Shown one piece after another: positions 42,682 to 51,857 of a stretch of 64,000 nucleotides of DNA (the stretch's first letter is position 1; every line of letters begins with the position of its first letter). Origin of the DNA: Arthrobacter sp. P2b (GTDB lineage: Bacteria > Actinomycetota > Actinomycetes > Actinomycetales > Micrococcaceae). Both the position numbers and the translations under genes were made by a program. The stretch lies in NCBI RefSeq assembly GCF_900168295.1, contig NZ_FVZL01000005.1, positions 1 to 64,000 of the forward strand. The letters are read 5' to 3'. The notes under the pieces were generated by a model. That model was not told where the DNA came from. It made no database searches and worked only from the letters and a program-made list of their open reading frames with translations.

Positions 42682-43036
42682 GGGGGTCTTTCTATCGGTT
42701 CTTGAGTCGCTTCTTATCCGTTCCCCTGTACCGGTTCTGCCACTCGTTCTGCGGAAAAAGCCCGGCGCGCTCCAGCGAGCGTGGACGTGGTGTGGCCCTT
42801 CACTGCGGCCAAGTGTCAGTTGTTGTCCCTTATCAAGTTGATTGCGTTCTGCAGGCCGCCATCCACTTGAGCCACCACGTTGTATGTCACGCTCCGCAGG
42901 GGCATATTGAGTTCCGAAGACCATTCGCCCTTCACACGTCGTGCAAATACGGGTAGCGACAAATCGACCAGCGCTCAGATTCATCAGCGCACCCTTTTAA
43001 ATATTGCATCCTCACAGAAAGGCCTATTCTGAGGGC
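42682..43036. other. intergenic stretch between broken pspA and the ligase gene
   Basis: No gene is visible. It is the divergent upstream region of the former pspA gene and the plus-strand ligase gene, so promoters for both are expected, but no strong consensus elements or palindromes stand out. Confidence 0.5.
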
Positions 43037-44074
43037 ATGGCAGAGCCTGGTCAGGTAATTCCTCCGTCGCTTCACCCGCCGCTGGAGGTGGTGTTGGCGA
43101 AGGCTGTGAAGGGCGTTCCTCCGCCTGCAGCGTTGCCTGGTCAGATGCTTTTCGAGCCGAAGTTCGACGGCTACCGGGTCCTAATTTTTCGGGACCGCGA
43201 CCGGGTGGGCATATGGTCGCGCCAGGGCAAAGAGCTGACACGGTATTTTCCGGACCTGGCAGAGGCGGCAGCGTCCATGGTTCTGCCTGGTTGCGTAGTC
43301 GATGGCGAAGCTGTGGTGTGGTCAGAGGGGAGGTTGAACTTTGAAGCCCTCCAGCGCAGGTTGTCCGCAGGAAGGGAGAGACTGCAATCTATGGCTGCAG
43401 AGAGCCCGGTCCATTTTGTCTGCTTCGACATTCTCGGTGTAGCCGGACACGACGCCAGGGACCTGACGCTGGCGGATCGTCGCACCCTGCTGGAGGAGCT
43501 GGCAACGGTCTGGGCTCCCCCGCTCTCGCTATCCCCTCAAACGACTGAACGGGACCTCGCACACCAGTGGTTCGAAGGTCTTGCCGGGGCTGGCATGGAA
43601 GGACTGATGGCCAAGAGCAGCCGTCAGGCCTACATGGGCGGGAAACGAATCTGGCTTAAGGCCAAGCACGTCTCAGAGGTGGACGTCATTTGCGCTGCCG
43701 TCATCGGACCCATGGAGCGACCGACCGAGATCGTGGCCGGGCTGCCTATCGATGGCGAGCTGCGAATCGTCGGCCGCAGCTCCACGTTGAAACCTGCTGA
43801 CAGCAGGGCACTTGCCCCCTGGTTGCGGCCGCCCGCGGGAATCCACCCCTGGCCATCGGTGGTGAAGGGCACAACCCTGGACCGCTTCAATCGTGACGCG
43901 TCACCGACCGAGCTGACGCTCGTTGATCCCGTCGTCGTTGAGGTCCTTGCCGACGCGGCTTGGTCCGGCCAATCGTTCCGGCATTCCCTGAGGTTCCGCA
44001 GGGTCCGTCCCGAGCTCGAACCAGCAGACGTCGACGTTCCGTCAAGACTGAACGTCAGAAACACGGGCCGGTGA
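43037..44074 (+). CDS. ATP-dependent DNA ligase (LigC-type)
   Basis: The 345-residue ligase has the adenylation motif EPKFDGYR (lysine in KFDG) at about residues 42-49, motif III VHFVCFDILG, motif IV EGLMAKSS and motif V WLKAKH, followed by an OB-fold domain. Size and the absence of polymerase or nuclease domains fit LigC-like ligases, which act in actinobacterial repair and end-joining. ATG 43037 begins after a run without a better start. No Ku gene is present. The neighbouring Rho_N-like protein may be a DNA-binding partner. Confidence 0.9.
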   Translation: MAEPGQVIPPSLHPPLEVVLAKAVKGVPPPAALPGQMLFEPKFDGYRVLIFRDRDRVGIWSRQGKELTRYFPDLAEAAASMVLPGCVVDGEAVVWSEGRLNFEALQRRLSAGRERLQSMAAESPVHFVCFDILGVAGHDARDLTLADRRTLLEELATVWAPPLSLSPQTTERDLAHQWFEGLAGAGMEGLMAKSSRQAYMGGKRIWLKAKHVSEVDVICAAVIGPMERPTEIVAGLPIDGELRIVGRSSTLKPADSRALAPWLRPPAGIHPWPSVVKGTTLDRFNRDASPTELTLVDPVVVEVLADAAWSGQSFRHSLRFRRVRPELEPADVDVPSRLNVRNTGR

Positions 44075-44113
44075 AGGTGAAGCCTTTCCGTCATTGCGTC
44101 CGCGAGGGTTCAA

Positions 44114-44733
44114 GTGACCCATATCCACGAACTAGTAGCCCGATGTCAAGGTATGTTCCTCGACGAAAACCCGGACCGGCTGCTGCACTCTTTCATCGTC
44201 AGCAGCTGGGAGTCTTCGAATGGCCCGCCGGCACCAGCCGCCGGGGCGTCCACTTCTACGCCTCCGCGGGCGCCAGCCCGTACGGCCCGGACGCCCGCCA
44301 CCACGCCGTCGAACTTTTCGTGGGTGTGGAGGCCGGAGACGAAGCTGTCCTGGAAGGCTTCGCCGACATGGCCCTCAGCGTCTTGAAAAGCGGAACAGTG
44401 CCGCGGCATGGCGTGTTCGTTGCCGGTGGCTGGAAGGTCATCAAGGGCCGGGACTTCACCGGCTGGGTCCTGACCGAGCGCCCCGATGACCTGATTCCTC
44501 AACTGGACCTGCCCGATGGCCGGCACGTGGTGTTCCTGGACGCGCTGCCCGTCTTCTGGGAGGAAGCAGAGTACAGGCACGGCAACCGTGCCGACGATCA
44601 GTTCGAAATTTGGGAGGCTGAAGAAGTGAAGTCCTGGGACCTGAACCGGAAATTGCCGGCCGGGATCAAGCCACGAACAAAGCGGCTATCTGCCTGGCTG
44701 GGACGCTCGCTGGGGAAGTTTAGGAGCGTATGA
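44114..44733 (+). pseudogene. suppressor-of-fused (SUFU)-like gene with a frameshift
   Basis: Two frames join to give one protein. GTG 44114 starts VTHIHELVARCQGMF and continues to about PDRLLHSFIVS. Near 44200 the frame shifts, and QLGVFEWPAGTSRRGVHFYA then runs on through HHAVELFVGVEAGDEAVLEG, GWVLTERPDDLIPQLDLPDG and HVVFLDALPVFWEEAEYRHG to the stop at 44733. That pattern is the SUFU-like domain of bacterial polymorphic-toxin immunity and related proteins. As read, the shift breaks the gene; a single sequencing error is the alternative. It starts 39 bp after the ligase. Confidence 0.55.
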
Positions 44734-44863
44734 GCAAGGAATGTGCGGCCTTCGATGCAGCAGCCCTACGAACCGACCCTCGGAGCCTTTATCGCCGAAC
44801 AACGTGCACATGGTTCGTGGAGCTCGTGACTATACGAGCTGACCTCAAGCCCGTTCGCCAGGG

Positions 44864-45148
44864 CTAACGATCTGTTGGCCAGGGCTCTCGGGGACGTGCT
44901 GTGGGGGCAATCGGGAGTGCGTCGATCTTCACCAAGGCTCGGTAGGTAGCAACTACGACCATGATGAACCCGATCAGGGCCAGGATGCCACCGAGCACGG
45001 CAATGGCGGTAAAGATGCTTGCCAGGGACTGATCGCCCGGAGCGAATGCCATGGTCGCGAAGAAACCCGATGCGCTGCTGAGGAGCGGCGCACAGATAGA
45101 CATTGTGACGCCGCCTACGAAGATCCCGGCGGCAGGTTTGAACTGCAT
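44864..45148 (-). CDS. small two-helix membrane protein
   Basis: The 94-residue protein has two hydrophobic helices (near 8-35 and 45-69, the second IAVLGGILALIGFIMVVVAT) and a Pro-rich basic tail ending PREPWPTDR. GGGGGA directly before the ATG at 45148 is a good ribosome-binding site. No family is recognised. It lies alone between the SUFU-like remnant and the HNH nuclease. Confidence 0.65.
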   Translation of the reverse strand: MQFKPAAGIFVGGVTMSICAPLLSSASGFFATMAFAPGDQSLASIFTAIAVLGGILALIGFIMVVVATYRALVKIDALPIAPTARPREPWPTDR

Positions 45149-45362
45149 GATTCCCCCAATTAGATGTCTAGTCGAAGATTACAACCAGGATCGGAGACCA
45201 TGCCTATGTGACGCGGGTGTGCCTATGTGCTGTCGTCCGAGACACGAAGGTGTCGAGGAGCACCTCTTCAACGAAACCAATGCGGCTGAGCTCATGCTGT
45301 ACGCCGTAGATCTCCTTAACGGCCTATGAACGTAGTCATCAACTAGGTGGCGCTTCGTGCCC

Positions 45363-46175
45363 TCATCCAATGCAGCCTTTCAGTGTCCTCACGATTGCGT
45401 CCCACTCGGCCTGCGTGAGCCAAAGACTGTATTTCGCTTTGATAGCAGTTTGGCGGGTGACGTACTCGCACCGGAAAGCCTCGTTCGGAGGCAGCCACGT
45501 GGCAGCGTCTTTGTCGCCTTTGGCGCTGTTGGTTGGACCGTCGACGGCCATAAGGTTCAGCGGATCATTGGCAAGTTCCTTGCGCCGGACCTCATTGAGC
45601 TGCTGTGCGCCCTTCTGCCAGGCGTCGCTGAGAGCGACGATGTGGTCGATCTGGACATCGGAGCTGGTGTCTTGTCCGCGGGTGAAGTTAATGGTGGTGC
45701 CGGTGTACTTGTCCGCCAGCCTTCCTGTCACGACCACGCAGTTGTTGGTGCCTGACTTGAACGTCTCGTTCGTCATGTCGCGGGCGAGAATGTCATTGCG
45801 GGTATCGCAGCCGTTGCGGTCAACGTCAGCCCACGCCGGCCCAAACTCATCGCGGGTGTAGCCGGTCTTCGGAGCGCGCCCCTTCACCCGCATGCTCTCC
45901 AGTTGTACAAGGGCCTTGACGGCGTCACTTACAGCGGCCGGCGCAGCGGCGGCGGCGCCTGGAGCAGCCTCGATGATTTCGTAAGCGTTGGCTGCGGCGT
46001 CACAACCTACTAATGACCCAGCCAGCATCATTGCGATGACAGCGGCCAGGGCTTCGGCGGGAGAACAGGTGGTCTTAATGGTCCTTTTGGTTACAGGGCG
46101 TTGTTCCACGCTAGCTTTGACCACCACCTGCCGCAGGTAACCGGGTCCGTGGCGCCTGCCACACGTCCGCGCCAT
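45363..46175 (-). CDS. exported HNH-family nuclease (DUF1524-like)
   Basis: The 270-residue protein has a long N-terminal export signal whose hydrophobic stretch ends in AGSLVGC, a possible lipobox, so it is probably a lipoprotein. The C-terminal domain has the conserved secreted-nuclease pattern GYTRDEFGPAWADVDRNGCD, VQIDHIVALSDAWQKGA and NDPLNLMAVDGPTNSAKGDK, in which the DHI-V-L motif provides catalytic His and metal ligands. ATG 46175 is preferred because GGAGAG is 5 bp upstream. Surface nucleases of this type occur widely in actinobacteria. Here it may degrade extracellular DNA near the donor. Confidence 0.85.
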   Translation of the reverse strand: MARTCGRRHGPGYLRQVVVKASVEQRPVTKRTIKTTCSPAEALAAVIAMMLAGSLVGCDAAANAYEIIEAAPGAAAAAPAAVSDAVKALVQLESMRVKGRAPKTGYTRDEFGPAWADVDRNGCDTRNDILARDMTNETFKSGTNNCVVVTGRLADKYTGTTINFTRGQDTSSDVQIDHIVALSDAWQKGAQQLNEVRRKELANDPLNLMAVDGPTNSAKGDKDAATWLPPNEAFRCEYVTRQTAIKAKYSLWLTQAEWDAIVRTLKGCIG

Positions 46176-46259
46176 TAGTACTCTCCGGGGTCCGCTACGG
46201 GTGCCATTGGTTGCCTCAACTGTTCGAACCATCGCCCTCACGGGAAACGTCACGTTTGC

Positions 46260-46532
46260 TCAACGCGCCGTAGCCAGTCTGACTCTGGACCGAGTACCGA
46301 TGAGCCTTTCCTTCGTCACGGGCCCAGTGCCGGAGAGCGAGGAACCCGTGCTGCCGGGGAGGATCTCACTCAACTTGGCGATTTCCAGGATGTGTTCCGA
46401 GGTGAAGATGATCTTGCCCTTTCCCCAGCAAGCGTGAGGGAAGCGTCCACTAGTTGCGCCATCACGCAACCAGGACTCTGTGCAGCGCATCAGCGCCGCG
46501 GCTTCTGCGGGCTCAAAGAATTCGATGTCCAC
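46260..46532 (-). CDS. xis: excisionase-like helix-turn-helix protein
   Basis: The roughly 90-residue protein begins DIEFFEPAEAAALMRCTESW, continues LRDGATSGRFPHACWGKGKI and IFTSEHILEIAKLSEILPG, the pattern of MerR-like excisionases in actinobacterial elements, followed by a basic tail. Three starts are possible (46571, 46556, 46532). The GTG at 46532 has TTGGGAG 5 bp upstream and is preferred. It directly precedes the integrase on the same strand and probably sets recombination direction. Confidence 0.75.
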   Translation of the reverse strand: MDIEFFEPAEAAALMRCTESWLRDGATSGRFPHACWGKGKIIFTSEHILEIAKLSEILPGSTGSSLSGTGPVTKERLIGTRSRVRLATAR

Positions 46533-46666
46533 GACAACTCCCAAGGAATGGTGCATGTTTCTCAGATTCATGCACTCCGGGGGATTTAGCGACATGACCG
46601 AAGACGTGCTGGAGCAAACCCTCGCATTTTTGCCCGTGCATCCAGGCCGACGCACTGTAGACGCAG

Positions 46667-47797
46667 TCAGCGGAGAAAGGCCGTTATCGACCGCTCAGTC
46701 GCGTCAGCACCAGCCTGCAGGGCCTCCGGCATCAAGTGCCCGTACACCTGCTCTGTAGTCCGAGTGGAGGCATGCCCGAGTCGGCGCGAGATAGTGAACA
46801 AGGGCACCCCGTCCTGGATCAGCCAGGACGCGTGGGTGTGGCGGAGGTCGTGGATGCGGGGGTTCTTGGTCAGGCCAATTGCTTGGGCGGTGCGAACGGC
46901 AGGCACCCAGTAGTGGTGCCAGTAGAGCTTGTGGATGATGCGCTCGCCCTTGGGCGTCGTGAACACAAGTTCCTTCCCGGGCCTGCTCGCCACCAACGGG
47001 ATCAGCAATTCCACAAGCGCGGGGTTCAGCCCGATGGTCCGTTTACCGGCACCTGTCTTCGTCGCCCCAATGTAAAACTGGTTCTGGCCGTCCCGTTTCC
47101 AGGCCTTGTTGATCCGGGCCGTAGGCGGTTTCGAGAGCAGGTCGACGTCAGCGACAGATAGGGCGGTGGCCTCCCCGAAACGGGTACCGGTCATGACCAG
47201 GAAGTTGGTGAAGGCCTTGTACCGCTCCCCCATCCCCTCCATGATGAGGCTGAACTCCGCATGGGTAAGGAACATCGCCTCGTCCTCGGCCTTCTCAACG
47301 CCCGGTAGCTGCACCCCACGGCAGGGGTTCCGCGTGATGTAGCCGAGCATCTCCGCCGTATTCATGGCTGCCGAGATCAGGCCATGCACGTTGTGAATAG
47401 TCTTCGGGGCCTTGCCCTTCGCCATCATCGACTTCACCCAGTGCGCGATCAGCCGGTAATCGAGTTTGTCCACGGGCACGTGGCCGATGACGTTCCGGAT
47501 ATGCAGGTCCAGCATCGTCTGGTACGTCTTCGTGGTTCCGCTCGACGGGCGGATCAGCAGGTCGATGTGCTCCTGAATGACTTCAGCAACGGTAGGTGTG
47601 CGCTTCTCGTTGGAGAGCATGGCATGCTGCGCGATTTCGAACGACTGGCCGTTGGCGTCGAGAAGCCTCTTCAGGGTTTCAGCTTCGACGATCGTGGCAA
47701 CTGTCAGGCCCTGCTGCTCGCGGCTCTTCGGGTCCCGCCACAAGACCATGTAGGACGACGAGCCGTCCTTTTTGGTGCGTTTCCGAATGCTTGCCAC
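46667..47797 (-). CDS. int: tyrosine-recombinase integrase of the element
   Basis: The 376-residue integrase has an N-terminal AP2-like DNA-binding segment, a core-binding domain (about 65-165) and a catalytic domain with Arg206 (TGTRFGEA), His316-Arg319 (IHDLRHTHAS), His342 (LGHAS) and Tyr352 (VYGHL), the full catalytic set. The GTG start is 88 bp from the 3' end of tRNA-Leu, the standard attachment-site arrangement. It would integrate and, with the excisionase, release the element. Confidence 0.95.
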   Translation of the reverse strand: MASIRKRTKKDGSSSYMVLWRDPKSREQQGLTVATIVEAETLKRLLDANGQSFEIAQHAMLSNEKRTPTVAEVIQEHIDLLIRPSSGTTKTYQTMLDLHIRNVIGHVPVDKLDYRLIAHWVKSMMAKGKAPKTIHNVHGLISAAMNTAEMLGYITRNPCRGVQLPGVEKAEDEAMFLTHAEFSLIMEGMGERYKAFTNFLVMTGTRFGEATALSVADVDLLSKPPTARINKAWKRDGQNQFYIGATKTGAGKRTIGLNPALVELLIPLVASRPGKELVFTTPKGERIIHKLYWHHYWVPAVRTAQAIGLTKNPRIHDLRHTHASWLIQDGVPLFTISRRLGHASTRTTEQVYGHLMPEALQAGADATERSITAFLR

Positions 47798-47816
47798 ACC
47801 AAAAACGGTACGCCGC

Positions 47817-47847
47817 TGTCAACACCTTGGGCGGTTTTGTCAACACC
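47817..47847. repeat. two 10-bp direct repeats, possible integrase arm sites
   Basis: TGTCAACACC occurs at 47817-47826 and again at 47838-47847, 21 bp apart (two helical turns), between the int start and the tRNA gene. Integrases of this class bind paired arm-type repeats beside the core site, so these are candidates. On the minus strand each also reads GGTGTTGACA, which could be part of the int promoter. Confidence 0.45.
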
Positions 47848-47884
47848 CAAAGAGGAAACAGGCCCTTGACCTGCGGAAACACTG

Positions 47885-47966
47885 TGCCCGAGGTGGGACT
47901 CGAACCCACACACCTTTCGATACCGCATTTTGAGTGCGGCGCGTCTGCCAATTCCGCCACTCGGGC
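47885..47966 (-). tRNA. tRNA-Leu (anticodon CAA), integration site of the element
   Basis: The minus strand gives a complete tRNA. The acceptor arm GCCCGAG pairs with CTCGGGC. The anticodon loop is CTCAAAA with anticodon CAA, the variable arm is long as in leucine tRNAs, and GGTTCGAGTCC forms the T arm. Discriminator is A and CCA is not encoded. Its 3' end faces the integrase gene, so the 3' half should carry the attachment core shared with the other end of the element. Confidence 0.95.
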
Positions 47967-48169
47967 GCGGAATACATGGAGCCAAAGAGTACGCCCACAG
48001 CTGACTGTGAGCAACGCGATTGCTTCACGTACGCGGAATTACTCTACATGCAGATAGGCTGAATTCCAGAATCGCGCCGCCGACGCCGCAACCGACCATG
48101 CAGATCAAGTACAGGACCGGGGGCACCTAAGATAGTGATGTCCCCGCCGTACCTTTCCAAGGAGATCCC

Positions 48170-48775
48170 GTGACTGAACAGACGGAGTCAAAACCCACGT
48201 CCCAGCCGGCGCGCCGCGTCATTGTGGCCGAGGATGAAACCCTCATCCGCCTCGACATCATCGAGATCCTGCGCGGCGAAGGCTATGACGTAGTGGGTGA
48301 GGCGGACAACGGCGAAAAGGCCGTCCAGCTCGCCGAGGAACTAAAGCCGGACCTGGTCCTGATGGACGTCAAGATGCCCGTTATGGACGGCATCTCCGCA
48401 GCCGAGAAGATCGTCAAGGCCCGCATCGCCCCCGTGGTGCTGCTGACCGCCTTCAGCCAAAAGGAACTCGTGGAGCGCGCCCGCGACGCCGGCGCCATGG
48501 CCTACGTGGTCAAGCCCTTCACCCCCGCAGACCTCATCCCCGCGCTCGAGATCGCACTCTCCCGCCACGAGGAGATCAAGGCCCTCGAAAGCGAGGTCTC
48601 CGACCTGCAGGAACAGTTCGCCACCCGCAAGCTCGTGGAGCGCGCCAAGAGCCTCCTAACCACCAAGATGGGCCTGACGGAGCCGGAAGCCTTCCGCTGG
48701 ATCCAGAAGACCTCCATGGACCGCCGCCTCAGCATGCGCGAAGTGGCCGAGACCATTATCAATCAGGTGAACTAA
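48170..48775 (+). CDS. pdtaR: ANTAR-domain response regulator PdtaR
   Basis: The 201-residue protein has a CheY-like receiver (VIVAEDETLIRLDIIEIL, phosphoacceptor Asp in LVLMDVKMPVMDG, Lys in VVKPF) and a C-terminal ANTAR RNA-binding domain (ERAKSLLTTKMGLTEPEAFR through LSMREVAETIINQ). It is the regulator of the PdtaS-PdtaR system, which controls transcript termination. The GTG start follows AAGGAGATCCC. It is convergent with pyk across a shared terminator. The PdtaS kinase is not in this window. Confidence 0.95.
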   Translation: MTEQTESKPTSQPARRVIVAEDETLIRLDIIEILRGEGYDVVGEADNGEKAVQLAEELKPDLVLMDVKMPVMDGISAAEKIVKARIAPVVLLTAFSQKELVERARDAGAMAYVVKPFTPADLIPALEIALSRHEEIKALESEVSDLQEQFATRKLVERAKSLLTTKMGLTEPEAFRWIQKTSMDRRLSMREVAETIINQVN

Positions 48776-48788
48776 CCGTCGTTCCAAA

Positions 48789-48826
48789 CAAAAAGGACCC
48801 CCGCCAATCGGCAGGGGTCCTTTTCG
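48789..48826. terminator. bidirectional terminator between pdtaR and pyk
   Basis: AAAAAGGACCCC and GGGGTCCTTTT form a strong stem around a small loop, with A-runs and T-runs on the two sides so it works on both strands. It ends pdtaR from one side and pyk from the other. Confidence 0.9.
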
Positions 48827-48838
48827 TTGTCAGAAAGG

Positions 48839-50329
48839 CTAGGCCTTCTTCTTCTTTTCCGGCCAGGGGCCGAGCTTTTCCTTGTTGCTGGTGACTTCCC
48901 CCGCGCGGGTGGAGTCGGCGAGGTCGCCCACCTTGTGCACCTTCAGCGAGTTCGTGGAACCGGCCTTTCCGGGAGGGGAACCGGCAGCGATGACCACCAG
49001 GTCACCGTCCTGCACGAGGTCCATCTCCATCAGGCTGCGGTCAACCTGTGCCGTCATGGCATCGGTGTGGTCCACCATCTGCACCAGCACCGGCTGGATG
49101 CCCCAGGTGAGGGCCAGCTGGTTCCAGACCTGCTCCACCGGGGTGAAGGCGAAGACCGGCTTGATGGGGCGCAGACGCGAGAGGCGGCGTGCGGAGTCGC
49201 CGGACTGCGTGAACGCACAGATGTACTTGGCGTCCAGCTGGTCGGCGATTTCGACGGCGGCACGCGTGATGGCGCCGCCACGGGTCTTGGGCTTGGTCCC
49301 CAGCGGGGGGACGCGCTCCAGGCCGTGGACCTCGGTGGATTCGATGATCCGGGCCATGACCTTGACGGTTTCGATCGGGTACTTGCCCACGCTGGTCTCA
49401 CCGGAAAGCATCACGGCGTCGGCACCGTCGAGCACCGCGTTGGCGCAGTCGGAAGCCTCTGCACGGGTGGGGCGCGGGTTGTCGATCATGGATTCCAGCA
49501 CCTGGGTTGCCACGATGACCGGCTTGGCCCAGCGGCGGGCCAGCTCGATTGCGCGCTTCTGCACGATCGGCACTTCCTCCAACGGAAGCTCCACGCCCAG
49601 GTCGCCACGGGCCACCATGATCGCGTCGAACGCGTCAATGATCTCGTGGAGCTGGTCTACGGCCTGCGGCTTTTCGATCTTGGCGATGACCGGCACGCGG
49701 CGGCCTTCTTCGTCCATGATCTCGTGCACGCGCTTGATGTCCGTGGCGTCACGCACGAAGGACAGGGCAACCAGGTCAACGCCGCGGCGGATGGCCCAGC
49801 GCAGATCGTCCTCGTCCTTTTCGCTCAGCGCGGGGACGTTGACGGCAACACCGGGCAGGTTGATGCCCTTGTTGTTGGACACCATGCCGCCCACGGTTAC
49901 GGTGGCTACAACCTTGACGTCGTCCACCTCGATGGCACGCAGGGCCACCTTGCCGTCGTCGATCAGCAGGGCATCGCCCACGTTGACGTCTTCGGTGAGG
50001 CTCTTCAGGGTGGTGGAGCAGATGTCCTTGGTGCCCGGAACGTCTTCGGTGGTGATGGTGAAGGTGTCACCCTCGGCAAGGGCGTGGGGACCGTCGACAA
50101 ACCGGCCCAGGCGGATCTTCGGACCCTGCAGGTCGGCCATGATCGCCACGGGCTTGCCGAGGTCGGACGCTGCCTTGCGGACGTTGTCATAGGTGTTGTC
50201 ATGCACGGAGTAATCGCCGTGGCTCATGTTCATCCGGGCGACGTCAACGCCGGCTTGGAGCACCGCGAGGGTGTTCTCATAGCTGGCAATTGCCGGGCCG
50301 AAAGTAGCCACAATTTTTGCGCGTCTCAT
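48839..50329 (-). CDS. pyk: pyruvate kinase
   Basis: The 496-residue enzyme converts phosphoenolpyruvate and ADP to pyruvate and ATP. It has RRAKIVATFGPAIASYENT at the start, the catalytic segment VIAKIEKPQAVDQLHEI, the metal site IMVARGDLGVELPLEEVP and the PTRAEASDCANAVLDGADAV block. The C-terminal regulatory domain is complete. It is the first core-metabolism gene to the right of the element and shares its terminator region with pdtaR. Confidence 0.97.
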   Translation of the reverse strand: MRRAKIVATFGPAIASYENTLAVLQAGVDVARMNMSHGDYSVHDNTYDNVRKAASDLGKPVAIMADLQGPKIRLGRFVDGPHALAEGDTFTITTEDVPGTKDICSTTLKSLTEDVNVGDALLIDDGKVALRAIEVDDVKVVATVTVGGMVSNNKGINLPGVAVNVPALSEKDEDDLRWAIRRGVDLVALSFVRDATDIKRVHEIMDEEGRRVPVIAKIEKPQAVDQLHEIIDAFDAIMVARGDLGVELPLEEVPIVQKRAIELARRWAKPVIVATQVLESMIDNPRPTRAEASDCANAVLDGADAVMLSGETSVGKYPIETVKVMARIIESTEVHGLERVPPLGTKPKTRGGAITRAAVEIADQLDAKYICAFTQSGDSARRLSRLRPIKPVFAFTPVEQVWNQLALTWGIQPVLVQMVDHTDAMTAQVDRSLMEMDLVQDGDLVVIAAGSPPGKAGSTNSLKVHKVGDLADSTRAGEVTSNKEKLGPWPEKKKKA

Positions 50330-50399
50330 ATACCTACCCTATTGGTCTCTTGCATTGGTTAAGTTGTCGCGGGGGTGAACTTAAGCCCCCGGTGCTGCA

Positions 50400-51849
<1,450 letters not shown>

Positions 51850-51857
<8 letters not shown>

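Noticed and set aside
48827..50362. Long plus-strand frames (over 430 codons) opposite pyk
   Set aside because: Antisense to pyruvate kinase with shadow-type composition and no family resemblance.
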